Origin: an uncultured Flavobacterium sp.
Lineage (GTDB): Bacteria; Bacteroidota; Bacteroidia; Flavobacteriales; Flavobacteriaceae
Length of the DNA stretch: 64,000 nt
Assembly: GCF_943913405.1 (NCBI RefSeq)
Contig: NZ_CALTYA010000004.1
Coordinates: 1 to 64,000 of the forward strand
Reading direction: 5' to 3'
How positions within the stretch are numbered: position 1 is the stretch's first letter; each line of letters opens with the position of its first letter. Both the position numbers and the translations under genes were made by a program. Of the stretch, positions 36,442 to 45,069 are shown one piece after another. The notes beneath the pieces are model-generated. The model did no database searches and had not been told where the DNA came from. It worked only from the letters and a program-made list of their open reading frames with translations.

Positions 36442-36552
36442 CGTATTTTTTATTAGAATTGGAAAGATACTCAAAAATTGAGTTGCATCAAAATTCAGAT
36501 TTTTTAATATCTTTAACAGAAATTAACAACAAATCAACCCAAACTAACCCAT

Positions 36553-37971
36553 ATGGAAAACCACGACGAAGACAATAATTTAAAAAGAGAACTCGGCTTA
36601 TTAGACGGAACGATGCTTGTAGTCGGGTCGATGATTGGTTCAGGAATTTTTATCGTAAGCGCTGATATTGCGAGACAAGTTGGTTCTGCGGGATGGCTGA
36701 CTTTAATCTGGATAATTTCTGGATTGATAACCGTAATCGCAGCCGTGAGTTATGGAGAATTGAGCGCGATGTTTCCAAAAGCAGGCGGTCAATATGTTTA
36801 CTTAAAAGAAGCTTACAATAAATTGATTGCCTTTTTATATGGATGGAGTTTCTTCGCCGTAATCCAAACCGGAACTATTGCCGCAGTCGGAGTTGCTTTT
36901 TCAAAATTTGCTGCTTATTTATACGAACCCTTGAGCGATGAAAACATCCTTCTTGATTTGGGTTCTTTCAAATTAAATGCGGCTCAGATTGTTTCTATAA
37001 TTACGATTATTCTTCTTACTTATATCAATAGCCGAGGCGTCAAAAACAGCAAAATGCTTCAAACCGTCATGACTATTATCAAAATCATGTCGCTTTTAGG
37101 ATTGATTGTTTTCGGATTTATTTTAGGTGCAAAAGCCGAAATCTGGGATGCAAATTGGGCTGACGCATGGAGTACAAAATCTTTTGACACCAATTCAGGT
37201 TCTTGGTTGCCAATCAGCGGTTCGGCTTTAATTACCGGAATTTCTGCCGCAATGGTCGGTTCTTTATTTTCAAGCGATGCCTGGAATGGCGTGACTTTTA
37301 TCGCAGGAGAAATTAAAAATCCGAAGAGAAATGTAGGCTTGAGTTTGTTTTTAGGAACTTTTATCGTCACCGTAATTTATATTTTAGCGAACTTGATGTA
37401 CTTGGCCGTAGTTCCTTTTGAAGAAATTGCTACAGCAAAATCCGATAGAGTTGCTGTTGTTGCGGCGAATTATATCTTCGGAAATATCGGAACTTTGATT
37501 ATTGCCATCATGATTATGATTTCCACTTTTGCCTGCAATAACGGACTAATTATGGCTGGCGCAAGAGTTTATTATACGATGGCAAAAGACGGATTGTTCT
37601 TCAAAAAAGCTGCCGTTTTAAATTCCGCAAGTGTTCCAGCTTGGGCTTTGTGGGCGCAATGCATTTGGGCTTCTGCTTTATGTTTGACAGGAAAATATGG
37701 TGCTTTATTAGATTTTGTAATGATTATCGTAATCATTTTTTATATCCTGACTATTTACGGAATCTTCATCTTACGAAGAAAAATGCCAGACGCTGAAAGA
37801 CCTTACAAAGCTTTTGGATATCCATTTTTGCCTTTGCTTTATATACTTTCAGCTTCTGCCTTGTGCGTTGCTTTATTGATTACAAGATTTGAAACTTGTG
37901 GTTGGGGCGTTCTTATTATGCTGGCTGGAATTCCGGTATATTATCTAACAAAGCCAAAAGAAGGAAAATAA
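36553..37971 (+). CDS. APC family amino acid permease
   Basis: A 472-residue inner-membrane transporter with twelve predicted helices. The first helix carries the family motif GSMIGSGIF (about residues 26-34). GELSAMFPKAGGQYVYLKEA follows helix 2, typical of LAT/APC amino acid transporters. The substrate is not predictable. It begins a three-gene operon with an NTF2-like protein (7-base gap) and a DUF2071 protein (11-base gap). A weak TATCTTTA element lies about 40 bases upstream. Confidence 0.92.
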   Translation: MENHDEDNNLKRELGLLDGTMLVVGSMIGSGIFIVSADIARQVGSAGWLTLIWIISGLITVIAAVSYGELSAMFPKAGGQYVYLKEAYNKLIAFLYGWSFFAVIQTGTIAAVGVAFSKFAAYLYEPLSDENILLDLGSFKLNAAQIVSIITIILLTYINSRGVKNSKMLQTVMTIIKIMSLLGLIVFGFILGAKAEIWDANWADAWSTKSFDTNSGSWLPISGSALITGISAAMVGSLFSSDAWNGVTFIAGEIKNPKRNVGLSLFLGTFIVTVIYILANLMYLAVVPFEEIATAKSDRVAVVAANYIFGNIGTLIIAIMIMISTFACNNGLIMAGARVYYTMAKDGLFFKKAAVLNSASVPAWALWAQCIWASALCLTGKYGALLDFVMIIVIIFYILTIYGIFILRRKMPDAERPYKAFGYPFLPLLYILSASALCVALLITRFETCGWGVLIMLAGIPVYYLTKPKEGK

Positions 37972-37978
37972 AAAGCCA

Positions 37979-38347
37979 ATGTCTGAGAACAAAAAAGTTA
38001 TAGAAAAATACATGGAAGGCTTTAGAGAAAGCGACCATCAAAAAATTCTTTCATGCCTGACCGATGATATTGTTTGGGAAATGCCCGGCGTTTACAAACA
38101 TATCGGAAAAGAAGAATTTGATAAAGAGATAGAAAATGAAAATTTTGTGGGAAGGCCAAAAATCCAAATTAAAAGATTGGTAGAAGAAAATGATGTCGTT
38201 ATCGCTGAAGGTTCGGTACAGGGCGAAATGATAAATGGAAACAAACTTGACGCTGTTTTCTGCGATGTCTTTCTTATGGAAAATGGAAAAATAAAAAAGC
38301 TCACTTCTTACCTTATGTCGCTAAACACATCGATGACCTTTCAATAA
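37979..38347 (+). CDS. Nuclear transport factor 2-like (SnoaL-type) protein
   Basis: A 122-residue single-domain protein of the NTF2/SnoaL fold: a helical start (ENKKVIEKYMEGFRESDHQK), LTDDIVWEMPGVYKHIGKEE, and closing beta strands (NKLDAVFCDVFLMENGKIKK). Such proteins bind or convert small hydrophobic ligands, but no substrate can be assigned. It is sandwiched between the permease and the DUF2071 gene in one operon. Confidence 0.85.
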   Translation: MSENKKVIEKYMEGFRESDHQKILSCLTDDIVWEMPGVYKHIGKEEFDKEIENENFVGRPKIQIKRLVEENDVVIAEGSVQGEMINGNKLDAVFCDVFLMENGKIKKLTSYLMSLNTSMTFQ

Positions 38348-38358
38348 GCGCCAAAATT

Positions 38359-39093
38359 ATGATCAAAAAGATTTTAGAGCAAAACACGCATCGTCCTTGG
38401 GAAATTCCGAAAGATCGCTGGAAATATTACCAGGAATGGAATGATGCGATTTTTCTGCATTGGGAAGTTGATTTGGAAGAACTAAAAAAGCATGTCCCAA
38501 AGGAATTGGAAATTGATTTGTTCGAAGGAAAGCCTTGGGTTTCGGTCGTCGCTTTTGCCATGGAAGAAATCCGCCCGAGATTTTTGCCCGCTTTTTCTCC
38601 AATATCAAATTTCTTTGAAATAAACGTTCGGACTTACGTGAAAACGAAAAGCAAAACTGGTGTCTATTTTTTGAGCATGGAAGGCGGGAAAGATTTGTCT
38701 TGTAAAGTAGCAAGACTGATTTCTGAATTGCCCTATCGCTTTTCAAATATCAAAAGAGAAATGGAATATTACCGTTCTTCGAATGCGGAATTTGGAGATA
38801 CATTAGACATCAAATTTAAAATCGGAGAGACTATTCAAAAAACAAAAATTGACAAATGGCTTACCGAACGTTATGCTTTGTTTCAAGACACGGAAAACTA
38901 CATCAACGAATATGAAATCCATCACCAAGAATGGCCAATCCGGGAAGCTATTGTAGAAAACTTAGAATTACATTATCCAAGATTTGAAAAATTAATAGGG
39001 AGAAAACCTGATTTAGCCAATTATTCTGAAGGTGTAAAAGTGATTGCTTGGGGAAAGAAAAAAGTCAAAAAAAGTGATTGGGATAACCGCTAG
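38359..39093 (+). CDS. DUF2071 (YqjF-like) family protein
   Basis: A 244-residue cytoplasmic protein of the YqjF/DUF2071 family, recognisable from FLHWEVDLEELKKHVPKEL and DLFEGKPWVSVVAFAMEEIR near the N-terminus and FEINVRTYVKTKSKTGVYFL in the middle. The fold is related to acetoacetate decarboxylase, but the activity is unknown. It is last in the permease operon, with a hairpin 28 bases downstream that could end this transcript as well as the convergent one. Confidence 0.87.
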   Translation: MIKKILEQNTHRPWEIPKDRWKYYQEWNDAIFLHWEVDLEELKKHVPKELEIDLFEGKPWVSVVAFAMEEIRPRFLPAFSPISNFFEINVRTYVKTKSKTGVYFLSMEGGKDLSCKVARLISELPYRFSNIKREMEYYRSSNAEFGDTLDIKFKIGETIQKTKIDKWLTERYALFQDTENYINEYEIHHQEWPIREAIVENLELHYPRFEKLIGRKPDLANYSEGVKVIAWGKKKVKKSDWDNR

Positions 39094-39115
39094 ATTAATA
39101 AAAAATAGTTCTTAT

Positions 39116-39151
39116 AAAAAAGCAACCATAAGACAGTAAGCTTATGGTTGC
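39116..39151 (-). terminator. Terminator between DUF2071 and tail-fibre-like genes
   Basis: An 11-bp stem gcaaccataag (39122-39132) with cttatggttgc (39141-39151), loop of 8, followed on the minus strand by six T (39116-39121). It mainly serves the minus-strand trio and may also stop the plus-strand operon. Confidence 0.7.
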
Positions 39152-39174
39152 AAATAAAATTTTCTTTGATTAAA

Positions 39175-40014
39175 TTACAATTTTGTAATAAGCAACTGTA
39201 AAGAATATTCATTAGTAATTGGCTTGGTCCAACCACCAGTCGCATTAATCGTATTTCCCTGTGTACCTAAATCAAAGGAAATTCTATCATTTGCCGCAAA
39301 AGAACCAACATAAATAAATTCTCTTAAAGGCGCTGCAGAATTTGCAATCGGGTAGCGATTTAAGAGACGCTGGTTGTCTAATGTTGACCAAGCGACTCCA
39401 GAAGAATTGCTTTTTCGAAGTCTCATGTGGAAAAAAGCATTTTCATTGTAGCCTGCATCTAGACTTACATAGCCAAATAATTCTATTCTGTAAATTCCGG
39501 CTTGAGAAAATTGTACATACTCAATGTTACCGTCGTTTGAAAATCTTGCATCTAGCGTATTGATATCGGTAATTGCGTTGGTGTTGATTGGAGCCACAAT
39601 CCAATTACTGCTGTTAAATGTATCGGGGCGCGTTTCTTTTGTTTTTCTATATAAAATTGGCGCAGCACCTGGAGTTACATAGCCTAAATCTCCTGTACTT
39701 GCATCTATGGCTAAATCTCCATAATTACCTCCTGACAATAGATTGTCTTTTACATCTGTCAATCTCACTTTGCCAATAGCTTCTAGATTTGCTTGCGGTG
39801 TGATTGTGCCAATGCCGACTCTACCTAAATTTGTAACCACAAAATCATTGGCTTCTTGTGCGCTAGACGGAGTACCTGTTGCTGGAGTATCACGCGCACC
39901 ATCAATATGAAATTGTGCACGCGGAGCATTTGTGCCTACTCCTACTTGAGCATAAAACACTGATGGTAAAAGCAATAAAGAAACTATTAAATTGTATAGT
40001 ATTGATTTTTTCAT
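39175..40014 (-). CDS. Secreted tail-fibre-like protein, paralogue 3 of 3
   Basis: A 279-residue secreted protein, third in a tandem trio. The signal peptide ends at about residue 22 (FYAQ). A VGVGTNAPRAQFHIDG motif follows, then GRVGIGTITPQANLEAIGKV, the pattern at the head of phage tail-fibre and Bacteroidota surface proteins. The C-terminal half (about 125-279) is a predicted jelly-roll/C1q-like beta domain (YRIELFGYVSLDA, RLRKSNSSG, NDRISFDLG) ending LQLLITKL. No type IX C-terminal sorting domain is evident. It shares the same ends with its neighbours but differs inside, so the set arose by duplication and divergence. Function unknown. Confidence 0.82.
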   Translation of the reverse strand: MKKSILYNLIVSLLLLPSVFYAQVGVGTNAPRAQFHIDGARDTPATGTPSSAQEANDFVVTNLGRVGIGTITPQANLEAIGKVRLTDVKDNLLSGGNYGDLAIDASTGDLGYVTPGAAPILYRKTKETRPDTFNSSNWIVAPINTNAITDINTLDARFSNDGNIEYVQFSQAGIYRIELFGYVSLDAGYNENAFFHMRLRKSNSSGVAWSTLDNQRLLNRYPIANSAAPLREFIYVGSFAANDRISFDLGTQGNTINATGGWTKPITNEYSLQLLITKL

Positions 40015-40046
40015 GATTTCTTTTTAAATGAATAGCAAAAAATGCT

Positions 40047-40877
40047 TTATAGTTTTGTAATGATCAACTTAATGGAATTATTATTAGAACTTGGCTTGCC
40101 CCATCCCCCAGTTGCAGAAACACCGCTATTTTGAGTAGCCATGTCAAACATAATGCGTTCTCCTATTTCAAAAACACCTATGTAAACAAATGGGCGAAGT
40201 ACTTCGGTAGTATTTGCGTAAGGGTAGTCATTTCCTAGCCTTTGGTTATCTACCACAACCCATGGAATTCCTGAAGAATTGCTTTTTCGAAGCCTCACAT
40301 GCGTAGATGCCTGCGCCGCGAAGCTTTGGTTTAATTGCAAATAACCTATCAATTCAATACGATAAGTTCCTTTCTTCGAAAATTCAATATATTCAGCACC
40401 TGAAGCAGTACCTACTGAAGCTCCAATATTATTTATAACATTAGTTGCTGACACATTTATTGGCGCTACAATCCATGTACTATTAGAAAAAGTTTCTGTT
40501 GTTCTAGTTGCAGCTGTTGTTCTATATAAAACAGGTCCTCCGCCTGGAGCTACATAACCCACTTCACCAGTTGTGGAATTAATGCTTAATTTTTTACTTG
40601 CACCTGCCAGCAAATTATTTTTAGTATCCGTGAAACGCACTGTTCCTCTTACATCTAAATTCGCTTGAGGCGTAATTGTACCCACACCTACTTTTCCGTC
40701 AGATTTCACCACAAAATCGTCAGCCGCTTGTGTCGCATTTGGAGTTCCTGTGGTAGGATTGTTGCTTCTCCCATCTACGTGCAATGTTCCCTGTGGGCTT
40801 GTGTTTCCTATTCCTAATTGGGCCTGAACACAGGCAGTTGAAAACAATATTATAGCTAAAATTATTTTAGTTTTCAT
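40047..40877 (-). CDS. Secreted tail-fibre-like protein, paralogue 2 of 3
   Basis: A 276-residue paralogue of its two neighbours. The signal peptide ends at about residue 19 (VQAQ), then LGIGNTSPQGTLHVDGRSNN and KVGVGTITPQANLDVRGTVR. The C-terminal beta domain (YRIELIGYLQLNQ, VRLRKSNSSGIPW, GERIMFDMATQ) ends IKLIITKL. It lies 32 bases before paralogue 3 and 3 bases after paralogue 1, all in one operon. It may be a trimeric surface or matrix protein by analogy with C1q/TNF-like folds; this is inference. Confidence 0.82.
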   Translation of the reverse strand: MKTKIILAIILFSTACVQAQLGIGNTSPQGTLHVDGRSNNPTTGTPNATQAADDFVVKSDGKVGVGTITPQANLDVRGTVRFTDTKNNLLAGASKKLSINSTTGEVGYVAPGGGPVLYRTTAATRTTETFSNSTWIVAPINVSATNVINNIGASVGTASGAEYIEFSKKGTYRIELIGYLQLNQSFAAQASTHVRLRKSNSSGIPWVVVDNQRLGNDYPYANTTEVLRPFVYIGVFEIGERIMFDMATQNSGVSATGGWGKPSSNNNSIKLIITKL

Positions 40878-40880
40878 GTC

Positions 40881-41708
40881 TTATAGCTTAGTTATGATTA
40901 ATTGGATAGAATTTTGATTCGTAACCGGTCGGGACCAGCCACCTATCACATTTACGTTAGTTTCTGTCCCCATTTCAAAAATAATACGATCGCCTGCAGC
41001 AAAATCCCCTACATAAACAAATGGCTGCATCGCATTCGCAGCACCTCCTACATAATATTGATTTAATACTTTTTGGTTATCCACGATAGTCCAAGTGCTT
41101 CCAGAATTACTGCTTTTTCGCAATCTTACATGACCCGTCAAAGCTTGACTTGTATAGGAAGTATTTGTCTCTAAATAACCAAACAATTCTATTCTATAGG
41201 TTCCTGCTAAAGGCAATTGGACATATTCAAGGCTTCCATTGAAACCAAATGATGCGTTTAGTGAATTTATATCATTGGTTGCATCTGTATTAATTGGAGC
41301 AACAATCCAACTTGAATTACTGAAAGTCTGATCGGTTCTTAAAACGGCTGTTTTTCTGTATAATACCGGAGTTGGTGTCGGAGCAACATATCCTAACTCA
41401 CCTGTTGTGTTGTCTATGGAAAGACTGTTATTTGCCACGACCAATTCATTATCTTTTACACCTGCAAATACTACTTTTCCTTTTACTTCTAAATTAGATT
41501 GAGGGCTTGTGGTACCAATTCCTACTCTTCCCGCTGCAGTAACTACAAAATCATTTGCTTGCTGTGTAGCATTAGGCGCTCCGGTAAGCGGGTTATCTTT
41601 TGAACCATCCACATGAAAAAAAGTTTGCGGATTATTCGTGTTTACGCCCACTTGTGCCTTCAACGCGACAGTTCCAAGCAAGGCAAAAAAAACAATTTTA
41701 CTTTTCAT
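40881..41708 (-). CDS. Secreted tail-fibre-like protein, paralogue 1 of 3
   Basis: A 275-residue first member of the trio. The signal peptide ends near residue 18 (LKAQ), then VGVNTNNPQTFFHVDGSKDN, GRVGIGTTSPQSNLEVKGKV, a linker, and the C-terminal beta domain (YRIELFGYLETNT, VRLRKSSNSGSTW, GDRIIFEMGTE) ending IQLIITKL. It begins the operon. Upstream lies a 456-base AT-rich gap with a TATTTTTG element at 41814-41821 on the minus strand, giving a leader of about 100 bases if used. Confidence 0.82.
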   Translation of the reverse strand: MKSKIVFFALLGTVALKAQVGVNTNNPQTFFHVDGSKDNPLTGAPNATQQANDFVVTAAGRVGIGTTSPQSNLEVKGKVVFAGVKDNELVVANNSLSIDNTTGELGYVAPTPTPVLYRKTAVLRTDQTFSNSSWIVAPINTDATNDINSLNASFGFNGSLEYVQLPLAGTYRIELFGYLETNTSYTSQALTGHVRLRKSSNSGSTWTIVDNQKVLNQYYVGGAANAMQPFVYVGDFAAGDRIIFEMGTETNVNVIGGWSRPVTNQNSIQLIITKL

Positions 41709-42164
41709 TCGACTTTAAAAAATTTATTAATATTTTATTCTATATCTATATTTATGAAAAATAAACAATCTGTAATAACAAAACAACAACTTACTGATTT
41801 TCAATATTTTAAACAAAAATAGGATTTCAAAAATACAAAAAAAAGCTACAAATTAGGAATAGTTGAAGTAGCAAAATTGTTAAATATGAGTCGATAAAAA
41901 AACTAAAACTCAAGTCAAATCTGTAAAAAACTGAATTACAAATAATTAAATTCGAATAGCTACAAATGTTAAACTTTTAAAAACTACAACTTTATGAAAA
42001 TTAAGAAAAGACTATAATCTAAGAAGAGTAAGTTGCGCAAATCCAGAATAATTTGGAATCATAAATAAAATTCAAACCTTATAAATCTCTATCGCAATTC
42101 TGTAAAGCTATTCTATTGATTAATGACGAAATTTATAATTAGTAAAAAACTAAAAAATTGCACA
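41709..42164. other. 456-base AT-rich intergenic region
   Basis: No convincing gene, tRNA or hairpin is visible. It separates the divergent tail-fibre-like operon and the DUF2383 gene and is very rich in A on the plus strand. A possible -7 element TATTTTTG for the minus-strand operon lies at 41814-41821. The phrase gctacaaat occurs twice (near 41849 and 41960). I see no clear promoter for the plus-strand gene. Confidence 0.5.
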
Positions 42165-42617
42165 ATGGAAAATTCAAAAAACATCGACGCTTTAAACAAG
42201 CTAATTGAAATCAATAATGACCGTATCGAAGGATATGAAACTGCCTCAAAAGAAGCAAAAGACACCGATTTAAAAAGCTTATTTGGAGAGTTGGCAGCGA
42301 CAAGCCAAAAAAACGTATCAGAACTTCGTTCAGAAGTAAAACGCCTTGGTGGAGAACCAGAAGAAGGAACAAGAGTTACAGGAAAATTCTTCAGAGCTTG
42401 GATGGATGTCAAAGCTGCATTTACAGGAAATGACCGCCACACGATTTTAGATTCTTGCGAATTTGGAGAAGACAAAGCTTTGGAAACTTATGAATCGGTA
42501 CTTGAAAAAGCAACGACAGATTTGACAGCAGAGCAAACACAATTAGTTTCGCAACAGAAGACAGCTTTGAGAGCCGACCACGACAGAGTGAAAGCACTAA
42601 GAGATGCTACAGCATAA
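42165..42617 (+). CDS. PA2169/DUF2383 family four-helix-bundle protein
   Basis: A 150-residue cytoplasmic protein of the ferritin-like four-helix type (DUF2383). It is recognisable from LNKLIEINNDRIEGYETASK at the start, SELRSEVKRLGGEPEEG in the middle, and the acidic third helix ILDSCEFGEDKALETYESVL. The ATG at 42165 (MENSKNIDAL) is chosen over one at 42123, whose 14 extra residues look like translated leader. Members are often stress-induced; the function is not known. It is monocistronic with a strong terminator directly after. Confidence 0.9.
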   Translation: MENSKNIDALNKLIEINNDRIEGYETASKEAKDTDLKSLFGELAATSQKNVSELRSEVKRLGGEPEEGTRVTGKFFRAWMDVKAAFTGNDRHTILDSCEFGEDKALETYESVLEKATTDLTAEQTQLVSQQKTALRADHDRVKALRDATA

Positions 42618-42620
42618 TAT

Positions 42621-42652
42621 AAAAAAGAGCTTCCAAATCGAAGCTCTTTTTT
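42621..42652 (+). terminator. Intrinsic terminator after DUF2383 gene
   Basis: Stem aaaaagagctt (42621-42631) with aagctctttttt (from 42640), loop of 8, ending in a run of T, 4 bases past the stop. Confidence 0.85.
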
Positions 42653-42678
42653 TTGTAAATTACTATAAAATATAAATC

Positions 42679-43140
42679 ATGAAAATGAGTGCTGGCATTT
42701 TGGTTTACAAAAAAGTGAACAATGAAATTCTCTTTTTTCTTGCGCATCCCGGCGGGCCTTTCTGGAAAAACAAAGACATTGGAGCTTGGTCGATTCCAAA
42801 AGGAGAACTTAATTCAGAAGAAAATACTTTTGACGCCGCAATCAGAGAATTTAAAGAAGAAACTGGAATTACTCCAAAGGGAAATTTCATAGAGTTGAAT
42901 CCTGTAAAACTAAAATCAGGAAAGAAAATATTTGCTTGGGCTGTTGAAGATGATATTGATGCCGATACTATTACCAGCAACGAATTTCCTTTTGAATGGC
43001 CTCCAAAATCAGGAAAGTTTATTGATATTCCTGAAATTGATCGCTGTGATTGGTTTTCTGAAAAAGACGCTTTAGAGAAATTGAATGTTGCTCAAACTGC
43101 TTTTGTCACAGAACTTCTTTCTATTATTGAAGAGAAATAA
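42679..43140 (+). CDS. NUDIX hydrolase
   Basis: A 153-residue cytoplasmic pyrophosphohydrolase. The NUDIX box is perfect: G, five residues, E, seven residues, REFKEETGI (starting GELNSEENTFDAAI, about residues 45-67). The start SAGILVYKKVNNEILFFLAHPGGPFW and the FEWPPKSGKFIDIPEIDR region match a subgroup of MutT/Ap4A-type proteins, but the substrate is not certain. It is a single gene between two terminators. Confidence 0.93.
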   Translation: MKMSAGILVYKKVNNEILFFLAHPGGPFWKNKDIGAWSIPKGELNSEENTFDAAIREFKEETGITPKGNFIELNPVKLKSGKKIFAWAVEDDIDADTITSNEFPFEWPPKSGKFIDIPEIDRCDWFSEKDALEKLNVAQTAFVTELLSIIEEK

Positions 43141-43183
43141 TGCTGAACTTTATAAATCCAATCGAGCAATATATTTCTAAAAC

Positions 43184-43215
43184 AAAAAAACCGTTTCTCT
43201 CGAAACGGTTTTTTT
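43184..43215. terminator. Bidirectional terminator between NUDIX gene and cox1
   Basis: Stem ccgtttc (43191-43197) with gaaacgg (43202-43208), loop tctc, flanked by seven A on the left and seven T on the right. It can stop the NUDIX transcript (plus) and the act-cox transcript (minus). Confidence 0.85.
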
Positions 43216-43224
43216 ATATAAATC

Positions 43225-45027
43225 TTAGTGGTGAAGTTCTTCTTCGCCCTCTCTAAAAGGAACAGTCTGTGGGATGAAATCTTCTTCAAAGCCTGGCTTG
43301 CTGTAATCATAAGGCCATCTGTGTACTTCTGGAAGTTCTCCTGGCCAGTTTCCGTGGATATGTTCCACTGGAGCTGTCCATTCCAAAGTTGTAGATCTCC
43401 ATGGATTCATTACAGATTTCTTTCCGTAGAAAATACTGTGGAAGAAGTTCCATAAGAATACGATTTGGAAAGCACCTCCAACTAAAGCGAAAACTGTGAT
43501 CAAAACGTTTACGTTCTGCAAGTCATCGAATAGTGGGAAAGCCGTGTTTGTATAATAACGTCTTGGAAGACCTGCCATACCAATAAAGTGCATCGGGAAG
43601 AAAACACCATAAGCACAGATTGAAGTTACCCAAAAGTGTACGTATCCAAGGTTTTTGTTAAGCATTCTTCCGAACATTCTTGGGAACCAGTGATAGATTC
43701 CGGCAAACATTCCGTAAAGAGCAGAAATACCCATTACTAAGTGGAAGTGAGCTACAACGAAATAAGTATCGTGAACGTTGATGTCAAGCGTGCTATCTCC
43801 AAGGATGATACCTGTCAAACCTCCAGTAATGAAAGTCGAAACAAATCCGATAGAGAACAACATACCTGTATTTAATTGCAAATTACCTTTCCATAAAGTA
43901 GTAATCCAGTTGAATGCTTTTACCGCAGAAGGAATTGCGATCAATAATGTTGTGAAAGTAAACACAGATCCTAAGAATGGGTTCATTCCTGAGATAAACA
44001 TGTGGTGACCCCAAACGATTGTTGATAAGAAAGCAATTGCAAGAATCGAAGCAATCATCGCTCTGTAACCAAAGATTGGCTTACGAGCATTAGTTGCCAT
44101 AATTTCAGATACAAGACCCATTGCTGGCAAGATTACGATGTAAACCTCGGGGTGACCTAAGAACCAGAATAAGTGCTCGAACAATACCGGAGAACCACCT
44201 TGATAGTGCAATACTTCTCCAGCAATATAAATATCAGAAAGGAAGAATGAAGTTCCGAAGCTTCTGTCCATGATCAACAATAAAGCTGCTGATAAAAGTA
44301 CAGGGAAAGATACGATACCGATTACTGCCGTAATAAAGAAAGCCCAAATTGTAAGAGGCAATCTTGTCATTGACATTCCTTTTGTTCTTAAATTGATAAC
44401 TGTTACTACGTAGTTCAAAGATCCCATTAAAGAAGATGCAATGAAAATAGCCATAGAAACCAGCCATAAAGTCATACCTGTTCCAGAACCTGGGATTGCT
44501 TGTGGCAATGCTGATAATGGAGGATAAATTGTCCAACCTGCAGATGCCGGTCCTGATTCCACAAAAAGTGAACAGATCATGATTACGCTTGAAAGGAAGA
44601 ACAACCAGTAAGAAACCATGTTCATGAAACCTGAAGCCATATCTCGCGCTCCGATTTGCAACGGAATCAAAAGGTTACTGAACGTTCCGCTTAATCCGGC
44701 AGTCAAGACGAAGAATACCATGATGGTTCCGTGAATGGTTACCAAGGCAAGATAAGCGTCATTCTTCATTACTCCTCCTGGAGCGAATTTCTCTCCAAGG
44801 AAAAATTTGAATACTCCGAATGATTCTTCTGGCCAAGCCAATTGCATTCTGAAAAGCAATGACATTCCCACACCGATAATACCCATGATGATACCAGTAA
44901 TAAGATACTGTTTTGCGATCATCTTGTGGTCAATACTAAAGATATATTTCGTGATGAAAGTATCTTTGTGGTGATGTTCGTGTTCGTGATCGTGTCCGTG
45001 ATCGATATCGTGAGCTACTGCTGACAT
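43225..45027 (-). CDS. Cytochrome c oxidase subunit I
   Basis: The catalytic subunit of an aa3-type haem-copper oxidase, reducing oxygen to water and pumping protons. It has 600 residues in twelve helices. All ligands are in place: His99 (TIHGT) and His429 for haem a, His427 for haem a3 (VVAHFHLVMG), and His292 with Tyr296 (GHPEVY, the cross-linked pair) plus His341-His342 for CuB. The N-terminus is unusually histidine-rich (eight His in residues 6-20). It is the last gene of the actABCDEF-cox2-cox1 operon, 42 bases after cox2. Confidence 0.96.
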   Translation of the reverse strand: MSAVAHDIDHGHDHEHEHHHKDTFITKYIFSIDHKMIAKQYLITGIIMGIIGVGMSLLFRMQLAWPEESFGVFKFFLGEKFAPGGVMKNDAYLALVTIHGTIMVFFVLTAGLSGTFSNLLIPLQIGARDMASGFMNMVSYWLFFLSSVIMICSLFVESGPASAGWTIYPPLSALPQAIPGSGTGMTLWLVSMAIFIASSLMGSLNYVVTVINLRTKGMSMTRLPLTIWAFFITAVIGIVSFPVLLSAALLLIMDRSFGTSFFLSDIYIAGEVLHYQGGSPVLFEHLFWFLGHPEVYIVILPAMGLVSEIMATNARKPIFGYRAMIASILAIAFLSTIVWGHHMFISGMNPFLGSVFTFTTLLIAIPSAVKAFNWITTLWKGNLQLNTGMLFSIGFVSTFITGGLTGIILGDSTLDINVHDTYFVVAHFHLVMGISALYGMFAGIYHWFPRMFGRMLNKNLGYVHFWVTSICAYGVFFPMHFIGMAGLPRRYYTNTAFPLFDDLQNVNVLITVFALVGGAFQIVFLWNFFHSIFYGKKSVMNPWRSTTLEWTAPVEHIHGNWPGELPEVHRWPYDYSKPGFEEDFIPQTVPFREGEEELHH

Positions 45028-45069
45028 ATATTATAATTTAAATTTTTATTTAAAAGATATACTTATTAA

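Noticed and set aside
39175..41708. Prophage remnant because of tail-fibre-like motifs
   Set aside because: All three genes have signal peptides and there is no integrase, capsid, terminase or lysis gene around.
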